The notes beneath the pieces are model-generated. The model saw nothing but the letters and a program-made list of their open reading frames with translations. It was not told where the DNA came from and made no database searches. The translations under genes were made by a program, and so were the position numbers. From Sciurus carolinensis (lineage: Eukaryota > Chordata > Mammalia > Rodentia > Sciuridae), in contig NC_062222.1 of the NCBI RefSeq assembly GCF_902686445.1, positions 131,137,035-131,201,034 of the forward strand: 64,000 bases of DNA. The letters run 5' to 3'. This document shows positions 1-10,584 of this stretch, piece by piece (the first letter of the stretch is position 1; each line of letters opens with the position of its first letter).

Positions 1-849
1 GTGATGAGGGTGCAGTCCTTTGCAGCTCGTCTTCTTGAACCAGAGACAAACCGTAGGCAAAGGAGTTGTATGTCCCTCAAGCACTCAACATATAATGGTG
101 AGACAGAAACAAACCAACTGCAATAGACACATTTTAGAGGGACAGGAGAGGCATAGCAATTGCTGATTCACAGCAATTTTGAAAGTCAAGAGGGTACACG
201 TCAGGTCTCTTGCTCCAGGATCAGAGAATTTTCCTCCACTGGGTTGTTCTGCAACCTGGGTGTTAGTCCCTAGTCCACTGCTGTCCTTCGGCACTTGGGT
301 CAACCTTTTGGATGAGGGAGGATGCAAGTGGCTTCTCTCACCATAACTCCTGATGAACCAGTAAAAATGGAGTCATCCTCACCACTGCTTTGAGCTCAGC
401 TGACTTAGAGTGCATTCCTCTAGAGAAAACGCCTCTGCCAAAGATGACAACTATAACCCCATCATGTAGGAGGCTAAGACTGCACTATGTTCCGCTCCAT
501 CAACCAAGCTGGTAACTGTGTTTCCTCAAATCACCTTCCCTTTATGACACAAGGCTAGAATTGAACTAGAGAAGCTTGCATGAGACACAGAGGTCACTAT
601 TTTCTAAACTGTGGTCAGAGACAGTGAAAAATAGGTACAGACCATCCAATAGTCAGTACCTGCTGCCAGATATTTTAGGACACTTAAAACTTTCAGCACA
701 AATCAAGCACCCATCTACTGCTATCCAGAGTGGTCCCAGGTGGGACAAGCAGAGGAGTCACCAAAATGCAACCAGACCAAAACACAGACCCACTGGATTG
801 TGAGCAAATAAGATTGATCTTTGTTTTAATGTTGAAACCACTAAATTTT
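1..849. other. Unclassified sequence, no gene seen
   Basis: No recognised repeat family, splice-bounded exon or long frame. Short frames on both strands (80 and 75 codons) lack any recognisable motif. It could be an old LTR or unique DNA; I cannot place it. Confidence 0.4.
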
Positions 850-862
850 GGGGGGGGGGGGG
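850..862 (+). repeat. Poly-G homopolymer (G13)
   Basis: An uninterrupted run of 13 G followed by T and GG. Long G runs are uncommon in mammalian DNA and can form G-quadruplex structures; they are also a frequent site of sequencing length error. Confidence 0.9.
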
Positions 863-1080
863 TGGTTGTTATGTTGCAATAAATAATATGCTTGGAATTA
901 ATAGTGGTAGATGTTAGTTTAAGTAGAAAAAGTCAATATTTAAATTGATGTTTTAAATATTTTGCTTCTAAGACTGTGACAAAAATAACTAGATTTATTA
1001 ATGGGCACAATAAACCTGCAAGGATATTCTCCCCACCAGTTTTGTGAAGGCTTGCATTGGACGGTATTATGAGTGGTATA

Positions 1081-1082
<2 letters not shown>

Positions 1083-1116
<34 letters not shown>
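1083..1116 (+). repeat. (TG)n microsatellite
   Basis: About 16 uninterrupted TG units. A minus-strand frame reading His-Thr repeats crosses it and is an artefact. Confidence 0.95.
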
Positions 1117-1118
<2 letters not shown>

Positions 1119-1344
1119 TTGTCTTTAACACATATCACAAACACTAGCATACATCACGAAGTCAATGAATGTGTTGAATAGAATTAGAATTGAATAGCAT
1201 TGCTTGCATAACCCGTTCTGAGCTCCATGGGACAGCAGTATCTTTGAATTCAGGTTATTTCTTCATATATAATTTCTTTGCCAACTGTTGAATTAGTAGT
1301 AAATATACCATAGTGATGAAAAAAGTGTACTACAGAGCCGGATT

Positions 1345-1645
1345 ATTTGGTTTAACTCTCAGTTCATCCATTTACTGGTGATATCACCTTGGACCAGTTT
1401 CTCAGTTTTTTTATCCCATTTCTTCTTCTACAGAATTAGGGTAATAATTTACCCATCCCTAAAGCTATTGTGAGGATTGAGTGGTTAAGACCCCAAAAGT
1501 ACTTAGAATAGTGCCTGGCATGCAGAAGTGTTCGATAACTTTATATTTTAAATTGTATAACAATCTTCAGTCTCAATTTCTTCATCTATAAAAATGACAA
1601 TCATTACTCCAGTCTCCTAGGGCTGTGAAAATTACTGAAAAAATT
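1345..1645 (-). repeat. MIR SINE fragments, antisense
   Basis: The first part follows the reverse complement of MIR: 'accttggaccagtttctcag', then 'gaggattgag' and 'gtgcctggcatgcagaagtg'. A second shorter piece from about 1560 repeats the 'tctcaatttcttcatctat' core. These are ancient mammalian tRNA-derived SINEs, strongly diverged. Edges are approximate. Confidence 0.7.
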
Positions 1646-2927
1646 TATGTAAACGATCTTGACACAAGGTGTGGGGCACAAATCTTTAATCATTGCTTAC
1701 CCCGCACTTCCCTCTTGTCTCCATTTCTTTTCTCCATCACACATTAAGGGTTTCTTGGCATCACAACCAAGGGAAGCCCATTCTTACTGAAGTTATATGA
1801 CGATCAAATGAGATTATAAAGGCCTACCAATACTAATTCCTCTTCTTTTTCTTTCCTTTTCCAAGGGGACTTGAGACTTAAACAGAGTTAGATGTTTCTA
1901 AAGAGATAGTTGGTCTCTTTCCTAAGCATCCATGCTCAGAGCAAACCTCACTACTTTGGTCTCTCTGTGCTTCCGTTCACAATCTGCAAATTGGGAGCTC
2001 TAATAGACCCATGACTCAGACTTCATGCTGGGTGAAGGTGGTTGGAAGACCATTGTGAAAGAAGAGACACAAAAGGAAAAGGGCAAAGCTAAGCTCATCA
2101 TGTTGCTCCTGAGTCGCCCCATTAAATACCCGGGGTTAAAATACAAGGGAAGCTTGAGTTAGCATACCACTGGCACATGTTCAATGTTTAATGAATATAT
2201 CTCCTTTGAATTGATAAATTAATGAGTAGAGTTGAAGAGAGACCTTGTATATAAGAAACAGTGTTGATTGGATTTCTGAAAATTTTAAATCAACAAGTTA
2301 AACATTTTAAAAACTTGCTTTTAAACAAAGTTAAGTTCTAGAGCCTACACCTAGTCCAATTTAAAAAAAAATGAATGCAATTGAAAAAAAATAACAAAAC
2401 AAAGAACTTTAATTTTGTTTTTAGTTATCTGGTTGCAACTTGACAATAATAGAAAAATAAACAATGACTGTCAGTCTTGGTAAGGTGTAAATGCTAAATA
2501 AATAGAGCAATTTGAATGGGATTACACTACGTAAATAGTATTGATTTTTTTTTGTTTGTATTAGAGTAAATCACCATTAGAAAATAGCCTTCCAAATCAA
2601 TGCCTCTAATTTAAAACCTAATTATTTTAATTATTCCCCAAAGCAATCACATTATATTCTACTTATATACACCAGGAAAATATGCTGAGCCTATGTCCAT
2701 ACATGTTGTGCTAGAATCCCATACACACACTTTGCAGCTCATCACCTTCTGCTGTGTGGACCCAACTCGAGGCAGACCATCTTCTCACAAGAAGCAACCC
2801 TGTGCACCCTTCTCTAGTTTTCTTACAAAACAACTACTGTCATAAGCACAGGATGGCCCCACATCTGCATTTGCAGCATCCTTTATTTTATGTGAATTAA
2901 TTCCTGGTTCATATCCAGGTGATACCA
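1646..2927. other. AT-rich stretch without recognised feature
   Basis: Repeat-poor, AT-rich towards 2250-2650 with many A and T runs. No frame of 60 codons or more, no recognised repeat and no obvious conserved motif. Confidence 0.5.
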
Positions 2928-3365
2928 TGTTTCAGTCAGCTATTTTGCGACTGCGACTGAGTGATCTGACCAGTACAACTGAAAAAGAGGAAAGGTTTAT
3001 TTGAGGGTTCACAGTTTCAAAGGTCTTAGTCCATAGAAGGCTGGCTCCATTCCTCTGGACTTGACTTAAGGCAGAACATCATGGCAGGAGAGTGTGGCAG
3101 AGGGAAGCAGCTGGCATCCTCAGGTAGCAGAGAAAGAGAGTCTCCGCTCTCCATATACAAAATATATACTCCAAAGCCACCGCCTCAATTCCCACCTCCT
3201 CCAGTCACACCCACCACTTCAGTTACCACTCAGTTAATCCCTATTAGGGGATTAAGTCATTGATTGGGTGAAAACTTTTCCAGCCCAATCATTTCTTCTC
3301 TGAATCTTCTTGCATTGTCTCACAAGGTGAACTTTTGGGGAATACCTCACATCCAAACCATAACA
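2928..3365 (-). mobile_element. MaLR (MST-like) solo LTR, antisense
   Basis: Begins TG and ends CA. Its layout is shared with the copies near 26.9, 45.3 and 51.6 kb: a 'cagtcagct' start, 'aggcagaacatcatggcag', 'ccagttaatccctat'-like text and a 'catccaaaccataaca' end. Flanking pentamers TACCA and CACCA match at four of five bases, as expected for a 5-bp duplication of an old ERVL-MaLR insertion. No internal coding sequence is attached, so it is a solo LTR. Confidence 0.75.
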
Positions 3366-4558
3366 CACCATGTGAAATAAATGGGACAGAAAAGCTTTCC
3401 CTGTGTTTTGGGAGAGGTTCCATCTTGAGTTCAGTTCAGTTTGAGAAGATGAACAGGACCACAGAAAGCAGCTCCTATGCAGAGCAAGGAGAGCACTTTT
3501 TGCACATATATTTTAGAGCAGGGGCAGGACAGGATATCTTGTATGTTTATTCATCCCTCAACTCCAAGGACTTATGTCAACCCTGAAAAGAGAAAGTTTG
3601 CCTCAGTTTATCACTGAGATACAGGGACACAACACCACTCTGAGGTACTTAGCAGAGGTGAAGCAGGGTAATGACAGACATCCAAGAGCTCCCACCCCAA
3701 GGGAGTAGGAGCTTCCAAATGCTCTATTTGGGCCACATGCATGCAGCATCAAGAAAGGCAATGGCTTCTGTGGACACATCAGTGTCCTGCACTCTGCTGT
3801 GGCAGAATGAAGTTAGATCCATTGCTTTCTTCCCAGCAAGTACCAACGAGAAGGAACCAGAACAGAGAAGTGAGAAAGGAAGAACTTGGGAACTCACAGG
3901 ACATGAAACTCTGATCCTCAAAATAATTCAGAGTAGGGTGGAAGTGAACCAGAGAAATGGTCATTACCATAACTTCAGCCTCGTTTTTGTAGATCAAATA
4001 ATGAATCCTGAGGAATGCATAAGCAGGTGAAAGAACAAGTGTCCTGGAGAAGACCAAAGGAAGATTCCCCCCTTACTACCTTAAGGTTGCTGGGAGAAGG
4101 GGGGTGGGAACTTTAAGCAAATCTAGGGAAGACAGTGGGTATGAGTCACAAGGAAATTCTAAACAGTTATGGCTCAGGAAGTTTTTCTACTCATCAGAAC
4201 TGACCCATGAGAAGACTAACTACCTTGGGTGGCCTGAGCTCAATCTTGGTGGAAGTTCATAAGTGAGGAGACTGGATCCCATCGACGGTGCTGAGGTGAT
4301 CCTTGGGCCAGGTGGAGGACCAGCTGCCATATGGAACCGAAGAGGCTAACTCGGAGTGATTCCAGAGAAGAGAAATGGGACTAGCAGATTGAAGTTACAA
4401 AGAAGCCGATCTTTACTCATTAGAAAGAGCTTATTATCAATAAAGCCAGTGGCCACATGAGTTGGCGAAATAGTTTTTCATGACTAAGCATGTTCAAGCA
4501 GAGTTTAGTTGACTACATCACAAGGTTGTTTTTCTCTGGATAAAATTAGAAAAATACC

Positions 4559-4560
<2 letters not shown>
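3366..4560. other. Unclassified sequence
   Basis: Contains a plus-strand frame of 119 codons (3671-4030) overlapped by antisense frames of 92 and 65 codons. None shows a recognisable domain or splice context. No repeat family recognised. Confidence 0.4.

Positions 4561-4590
<30 letters not shown>
4561..4590 (+). repeat. (TG)15 microsatellite
   Basis: Fifteen perfect TG units followed by a degraded CA/TG purine-pyrimidine alternation to about 4610. Confidence 0.95.
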
Positions 4591-4591
<1 letters not shown>

Positions 4592-4647
4592 ACGTGTATG
4601 CACATGCACATATTTAAGTATTTTTTTAACAGCTAAGCCCTCTCATC

Positions 4648-5187
4648 AAATAACCTGATGCAAATGTTTATAGCAGCTCAATTCACAATAGCCAAACTAT
4701 GGAACCAACCTAGATGCCATTCAATAGATAAGTGGATCAAGTGAAGATGGCACATATACACAATTGAATATTACTCAGCCTTAAAGAAGAATGAAATTAC
4801 GGCATTTACAGTTACATGAATGAAACTGGAGAATATCATGCTAAGTGGAATAAGCCAATCCCCAAAAACCAAAGGCCGAATGTTTTCTCTGATAAGCAGA
4901 TGCTGATCTATAGTGGGGAATGGGTAGGGAAGAATGAAGGAACATTGGATTTTGCAGAGGTGGGTGAAAGGGAAGAGTAGGGTGGCAGGATGGGAAGGAC
5001 AGTAGAGTGAGACAGACATTATTACCCTATATAGGTGTATGATTACACTACTGGTGTGACTCAGCACTTGTAGAGTCAGAGGAATGAGGAGTTGTGCCCC
5101 ATTTGTGTACAGTGTGTCAAAATGCATCCTACGGTCATGTATGATCAATTAGAACAAAACAAAAATTTTTTAAAATAACCTGATGCA
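4648..5187 (+). mobile_element. 5'-truncated L1 with 15-bp target duplication
   Basis: The insert (4663-5172) starts in the last part of L1 ORF2: 'atagcagctcaattcacaat', then 'atggaaccaacctagatgcc', 'tattactcagcc' and 'aaccaaaggccgaatgtt'. It runs through the L1 3' UTR to an A-rich tail. Perfect copies of AAATAACCTGATGCA lie at 4648-4662 and 5173-5187. Truncation plus an A-tail plus a 15-bp duplication is the signature of target-primed reverse transcription. The perfect duplication suggests a fairly recent insertion. Too short to encode anything. Confidence 0.93.
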
Positions 5188-5232
5188 TAGCATGTCAGTG
5201 TGATGATGATGTAGATATTATTAACAATTACA

Positions 5233-5750
5233 GGAAAAACTGACCTAGCACTTACAATATGCCACCGGCTGTTCTAAGCACATTAAATGTATGGTCATGG
5301 ATTTTGCACACACAGATTTGATCAACTAGGGATCAACAGTATTCAACAAATAAAATTCTGGATATGTGCATTTTTGTCAGTAGAGCCACTATTTGCATAA
5401 ACTTTATGTTGTTTTAAGCATTATCAGTAAATAAAGATGATTTAATAAAGTACATGGGAGAATATTAAGTTACATGAAAGTACTACAAGTACAAGAGACT
5501 GGAGCACCTGTGGATTTCAATACTTCAGAGTGATCCTGGAACAAATGCCCCTCAAATGCTGAGAGACACTGTATTAACTCATTTAATTCTCACACAGTCT
5601 TATAAGTACTGTCATTATTCCCATTGTGGAGAGGAGAAACTGGGATGCAAGGAGGTTAATTAACTGGTCCTAGCTCACATAGCGATTAACCAGGATCATA
5701 GCCAGCAATCATAGGTCTGTTACCCCTGTTTTGAACTTCCACGCCACATT
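5233..5750 (+). repeat. MIR SINE split by a DNA transposon
   Basis: The left piece (about 5233-5291) carries 'tatgccaccggctgttctaa', and the right piece (about 5572-5750) resumes with 'ttaactcatttaattctcac' and 'ggagaaactgggatgcaagg'. Together they rebuild a continuous sense MIR interrupted by the element at 5292-5571. Confidence 0.8.
5292..5571 (-). mobile_element. Tigger/MER2-like DNA transposon remnant
   Basis: Non-autonomous Tc1/mariner-class element of about 280 bp. Text recalled from MER2-type elements is visible: 'gagatgattta'-like centre, 'gagcacctgtggattt', 'gatcctggaacaaatgcccc', and a 'gagagacactg' terminus. It is flanked by TA on both sides (5290-5291 and 5572-5573), the expected target duplication of this superfamily. 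No transposase frame is present. Confidence 0.72.
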
Positions 5751-6179
5751 AGGAAAACTGGGATGGGGGAACTCAGAGACTCACTTATTTAGCCTTGACA
5801 TCTTTGAGGCACCAACAACCTGCTTAGGTATCTCCAAAAAATCTAGCTCACCTTGGAGCACAATTTGGAAAACAACTGAAGTAAAAGAAATGCAAGCTCC
5901 TTTCTGACTCTGATTGATGCGTGGAGACATTCACAGACACAAAGCTCAGAGGACTTGGGCTCTGCTGAGCCAAATGAATGCGTTCTGTTCACCTGGATGG
6001 CGTGCTTGAGCAGGAGCAGTGTCTTAGCAGAGAGGAAGCTGTGACCCCCGCCACAAAGAACCCGCTGCCTCTGGCCTCCCTTCCTCATGGCTTTATAATC
6101 AGTAGAGCCCTGTCTCCCAGAAACATCTCCCTTCATCTTCTGGATAGCAAGTTACCCTCCAAGGAACTCATTAGTAAAA
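5751..6179. other. Unclassified sequence
   Basis: Overlapping plus (120 codon) and minus (97 codon) frames run into the CpG patch to the right. No recognised repeat and no identified protein. Confidence 0.4.
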
Positions 6180-6185
6180 ACGACG

Positions 6186-6222
6186 GGAGTGAGGAAGGAA
6201 CGAAGGGAGGAAGGAAGGAAGG
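6186..6222 (+). repeat. Degenerate (GGAA)n purine tract
   Basis: Imperfect GGAA/GGGA repeats inside the CpG-rich patch. ETS-family factors can bind GGAA repeats, but nothing else here indicates function. Confidence 0.7.
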
Positions 6223-6332
6223 CACAAAGACAGACACAAAGACAAGCACTCGGGAAGCCAAGGAGATGACGCGATGCCCGCTCCGCATGCTGCATGCCGG
6301 CCCTCTTGGTGGGTGGAGAAAGCAGACCTCGC

Positions 6333-6340
6333 TTACGTAA
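6333..6340. promoter_or_regulatory. TTACGTAA palindrome (PAR-bZIP/NFIL3-type site)
   Basis: An exact 8-bp palindrome matching the known consensus TTAYGTAA of NFIL3, DBP, HLF and TEF. Its position in a CpG-dense patch makes occupancy more plausible than for a random match. Confidence 0.4.
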
Positions 6341-6774
6341 TGCCCCGAACTAGAATAGTTCCCTCCTTCTTTCTTTTCTGTCATTAGCAGAACTGAGAAG
6401 TTGCAGAAGCCAAGGATCTTAAAAAGAATCCAAACTTTATTCCAAAACCACCATATGCTAGGCGTGAAACCAAACTCTCTAGCATATGTGCCCCATAGCA
6501 ACTGAACTCGAACAATGACACAGAATCATCCAGCACAGAGCGTGGGGGAGCGCGGCCCTCGGGACTCCCCGGAGCCGTTCCGAGCGCTCTGAATCCTGCC
6601 AGCTTGCCGTGGTCCTCTTCAGGGCCCTTCTCAGTGTGTAGACCCTGCGGCTGAAAGGCTTTCAACTCTCTAGGAACCTTTTATAAATTCATAAAATGCA
6701 ACCCCTTTACCAACATTAAACAAACACATTAGAGAGAAACGCAGGGTATGAGCGATGGACGGCGGATTTTTCAG

Positions 6775-6895
6775 ACACCATCAAACAGTTTCATCTTTTA
6801 GATGAGGATCTTAAGATCTAAAAGAAACAAACTCAGGACTAGAACTGGCCTTTCTGGTCTCTAAACCAGGATTCTTCTCATTACTCTACGTTATA
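6775..6895 (+). repeat. MIR SINE fragment
   Basis: Diverged MIR core: 'tttagatgaggatcttaaga', then 'actcaggactagaactggcc' and 'ctaaaccaggattcttctca'. Ancient, edges uncertain. Confidence 0.55.
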
Positions 6896-7729
6896 TACAA
6901 GTCCCCCAGAACACTGCAAGTCTGATTTTATTTAATACTTCCTTTCCTTATGGGCTCACAAAAAATGCATTCACTGTTGCTGACTAGTTCTTTGAACCAT
7001 CTATTCTGAAAACAAGACAATATCAATATGAGGTCTACTTGGTCAAAGGTAAATGTCATCAAAAAGCATCTCTAATCATTCTTCATTGTTTATGTTACTA
7101 ATTTTGCTGAAGGTCTAAGCCCCCTTTCTCAAGATGCCCAGGTAGTTTCTTCTTCTGCCTATACCAGGGTAGTATAATTGGGGACTGATGCTTGGACGCT
7201 TGGTTCTATTCAGTAAGCAGTTCCAGACAGAGCAGATTGTTCTCCCCCTGCCTGGGACCATGAGATATTTAGCTCCCCACCTCACGTTCTCATGCTCTAT
7301 CCTGTGTCTCCATATCTAGGAGTATATCTCCAAATGCTGCCATAAATATTTCAATTCATCGTGGAAAAGATTCTGCTTAGACGTTGGCTTAAACTGCAAC
7401 TCCATTAAGATGTCCAATTCTCTTTCCAAAATAGCCAGAGCAACCATAGATTGCTGCTTTTATAAGATAAATGATGAGTAGTATTGGATTCTAACCTATA
7501 GAATCGCACAGATACTTGTGATTTCTACTGATAGCATAAAATCAAATAAAGTAAATATATAAATGGGGAAGAAGAGCGAGTAAAATTCCAGTTGATGAAT
7601 GTAGAAAGGAAGGGAAACTTCAGATCTCCAGTAGAAAAAAACAAAAAGAATAAAAGAAGGATATGCGGTCAATGAATTGGAGTTTGAGAGTTCGAGGAGA
7701 AACAGAATTTATATCATCTCTAAGTATTT
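6896..7729. other. Unclassified sequence
   Basis: No recognised repeat, RNA gene or frame of 60 codons or more. The right part, from about 7560, may be the diverged beginning of the L1M fragment that follows. Confidence 0.4.
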
Positions 7730-8335
7730 CACCCAATGTATTTCTCAACAAAGTCAAAGATAGTGACTCTAATGGAGAAACTCAGCAGAGACCAGCTTAA
7801 CTAAGCGTCCAAGGTCAGCATCACGAATAATAAAATACCCCAATAAGGTGACCCCCTTGGTATGGTGTACTGAGAAGGAGACCAAATGACCTTTTCTTGG
7901 CAAAAACACGTGAGTCATTCCAATAATAAGAAAACATTGCACAAAACCAAATCTGGGAACATCATACAAAATAAGTGATCATTACCCTTTAGAAGTGTCA
8001 AGGTCATGAGAGACAGAGAGGAACTACCGTAGACTGCAGTGATTAAGGAGAAATAAGAACTAAAAACAGTGCAGGATCTTGAATTGGATCTTAGAAGAGA
8101 ACATAGTGAGAAAAGTTGGTTAATTTTGATAAAAATCTCTAATTTAGCTAATAATCTTATGCCAATTTTAGTTTCCTGGTTTTGATAATTGCACCATGGT
8201 GCTGTAAGATGCTAATATTGTTCACGTTAGAGGAGTGAAGGAAGGGATTTAGAGGAATGACTGACACTGTTTTTGCAGTTTTTCTCTGTGTCTAAAATTA
8301 GTTTAAAATAAAATATTAATTAAAAATGAAAACAT
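7730..8335 (+). mobile_element. Ancient L1M-class 3' end
   Basis: Matches an old L1 3' UTR in order: 'caaggtcagcatca', 'gtgagtcattccaataat', 'gtcaaggtcatgagagacag', 'gatcttgaattggatcttag', 'ttttgataattgcaccatgg' and an A-rich 'aaaataaaatattaatt' end. No coding sequence remains. The sub-family is not certain. Confidence 0.65.
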
Positions 8336-9270
8336 GACTTTGGCCTGCATTCTACTGTTGTGCTTTGTGTTTATCTTCCAGAAGGGTGGCTGTTCCTGGT
8401 CATGGTATTAAAAAATAACCACCAAATTCAACTTTGATTCCTTGGCGAATTCATAACACAAACAACAGCAAAGAATGTCAAAAAGAGTCAGTCAAGTTGT
8501 TCACCTGAACAACTATTAAGAGATGTCAGAGAGGAAAATGAAACAAGCAGCAAACCTTATTCTTTGTCTCCCTAAGCTCAGTCCCCTGGTCACTATAATG
8601 GTGATAGCAGACATGTTAAGAAGACAAAGAACTTACTCTTGATAAATTAGTTGTGGTTTGGAATGTTAATGTCCTCCATTAACATTTATTTTCTTTATAA
8701 TATAACTATAATGTCATTTGAATTGCTCATCCCCTGAACCCATGTGTTTTATATGCCTCAACTTTTCTAGTAACAATCTTTCCTAACAATGATATTTTCC
8801 AGGAATATAATCCTTGTGGTTGGCGAGAGTTATCATTTCCAGAAGGAAGGAGTAGCATGTGGAAATGGACTATTTCTATGATAAATTACATTTAGGACCT
8901 TTTCTCATAAGGAAGCTTTACGTGTACATGGGAATAGATCTGCTATTTTTTAGAAAGGGGTCCCAGAATGTCCCATAAAGGCAGACAACCTTATGATAAC
9001 TACTGCTCATTGACAGCCTACTGGATCCCTGGGACACGCTTGACATTCGACCTCTGTGTCACAGTTATTATCATCTTAGACCTTCAAAATACCTACTATT
9101 TTAAAAAATTAGATTCAATTTTCAAACACATATAGTAGGTAATAGGAACCAAGAGTGAAACCCAGGTATATGTCTCCAAGCTCCAAGATATCAAGAGTCT
9201 AACATCTTTAGAGATAGGATCAAGATGATTTCGTCATGGGATGCCTTAAAAATATAGAGAGAGTTGCTTT

Positions 9271-9273
<3 letters not shown>
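8336..9273. other. Mostly unique sequence with a MIR scrap
   Basis: Nothing coding. About 9050-9185 resembles the 3' half of a sense MIR ('aagagtgaaacccaggtata'). The rest is unassigned. Confidence 0.4.

Positions 9274-9301
<28 letters not shown>
9274..9301 (-). repeat. Poly-T tract (T28)
   Basis: An uninterrupted run of 28 T. Such a tract often marks the A-tail of a minus-strand retroposon, but the adjoining right-hand sequence is not a recognised SINE or L1 and shows no AATAAA in antisense near the tract. Confidence 0.9.
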
Positions 9302-10070
9302 GATGATGTTGTCTTAACTAGGTCAGAATGATCTGAGAACTTGCTGTGCTCAGCTGGTATCTGAATGAACAGTCCTGCTGCCTGTCCAAGGAATCCCAAG
9401 GGATCAAGAAGAAAAATTAAACCAGCCTTCTATGGGCGGATACAGGTCCCTCTCGGAGGTGGTGACATTTAAGAATCAGTTTGAGCGATGAGTTAAACTG
9501 ACAGACAAGTGTTTTCCTGGCAGAGAAAACAACATGTACAAAGGTACAGAGGCATGAACATTGAAAAGTTGCAAACAGTAAGTATGGATAGAGCAAAGGG
9601 ACACTTTACATTTAAAGTGACAATATGCACAGAAGAAGCACAGAGGAGATGGATCATAATTTACACCTTCGTAGTGCATGCAATCTAACCAGGGAGCCTG
9701 CCACCCACAAAAGCTGATGAGCTATAAAATGAACAGAACCCATCTCTTGATACACTGTAAAATGCCGTTGGAAAAATTACTTCCTCTTCTACCTTCTTCT
9801 CTTGTTTCTACCTCTGCAACTCACTTTAAAAAATACGTGGGCAAAAAGTTTTCTGATTCTCTATGATGTTGAAAACACAATGAAAAACTTCATAGTTTTA
9901 AGAGAATGTAGCATATGAAACACTTATTCCTGCCAATCAAGTCCCATAGTAAAAAAGTTTGACTTGAATGAACAGATTTGCCAGTTTTATTCAAGATGCA
10001 TAACTGGGGACCCTTGCCCACATGCTATGCCACCTTTAGCAATGACAGAACAACAACAAGCAGTGGGAAA
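9302..10070. other. Unclassified sequence
   Basis: No recognised repeat and only short frames (67 and 62 codons) without motifs. If the T28 tract is a retroposon tail, its body would start here on the minus strand, but I cannot identify a parent. Confidence 0.4.
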
Positions 10071-10074
10071 TAGG

Positions 10075-10300
10075 ATTGGGTACTGAGCATAGTAATGGTG
10101 AGCATCTCTGGAATGTTCTCTGGGTCAGGCACAGAGCTTACTGCGTCATGATGACCTTCTCATTACTCTTCACATCAACAAGAATGTTCCAGAGTTTATT
10201 TATCCTCAGTTTAGAAGACACTGAATCAAAGAAGGGCCAAGTGACTTGTCCAAGAACACTGGTGAGTTAGGAGCAGAACCAAGAATCTCACTCATAAGTC
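10075..10300 (+). repeat. MIR SINE, sense
   Basis: Recognisable MIR order: 'gggtcaggcacagagcttac', 'ttatttatcctcagtttaga', 'gccaagtgacttgtccaaga' and 'gaacactggtgagttaggag'. Confidence 0.7.
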
Positions 10301-10508
10301 TCCTGGAGTTCATTTAAAAGCTCAGCTCTGTATCAGTGATTATCCTGGGCAGAGGTGTGTGTGACCCTGGATGTCCCTGACTTCATCAATCATGGACAAA
10401 ATTGAGGATCACTAGATCACTATCATAGATGTGATGTACTGTAGTCTCCATTCAGTTTTGTTACAAAGACTCAATTTGATCAGTTCTGAGCATCCATGGG
10501 TAATTTGA

Positions 10509-10511
<3 letters not shown>

Positions 10512-10577
<66 letters not shown>
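10512..10577 (+). repeat. (GA)n microsatellite, about 33 units
   Basis: Long pure GA array followed by a short GAAAGAGAA degenerate edge. Homopurine/homopyrimidine arrays of this length can adopt triplex (H-DNA) form. The antisense Leu-Ser frame is an artefact. Confidence 0.95.

Positions 10578-10579
<2 letters not shown>

Positions 10580-10584
<5 letters not shown>

Larger units (their letters stand above)
6180..6665. promoter_or_regulatory. CpG-dense island-like patch, candidate regulatory element
   Basis: By eye this stretch holds about two dozen CpG dinucleotides, with eight inside 6535-6600, against a strongly CpG-poor surround. It is not a recognised SINE or LTR. Retained CpG usually marks germline hypomethylation, as at promoters or enhancers. 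A perfect TTACGTAA palindrome lies within it. Minus-strand frames of 122 and 93 codons cross it but resemble nothing known. Promoter activity is inferred, not shown. Confidence 0.4.
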
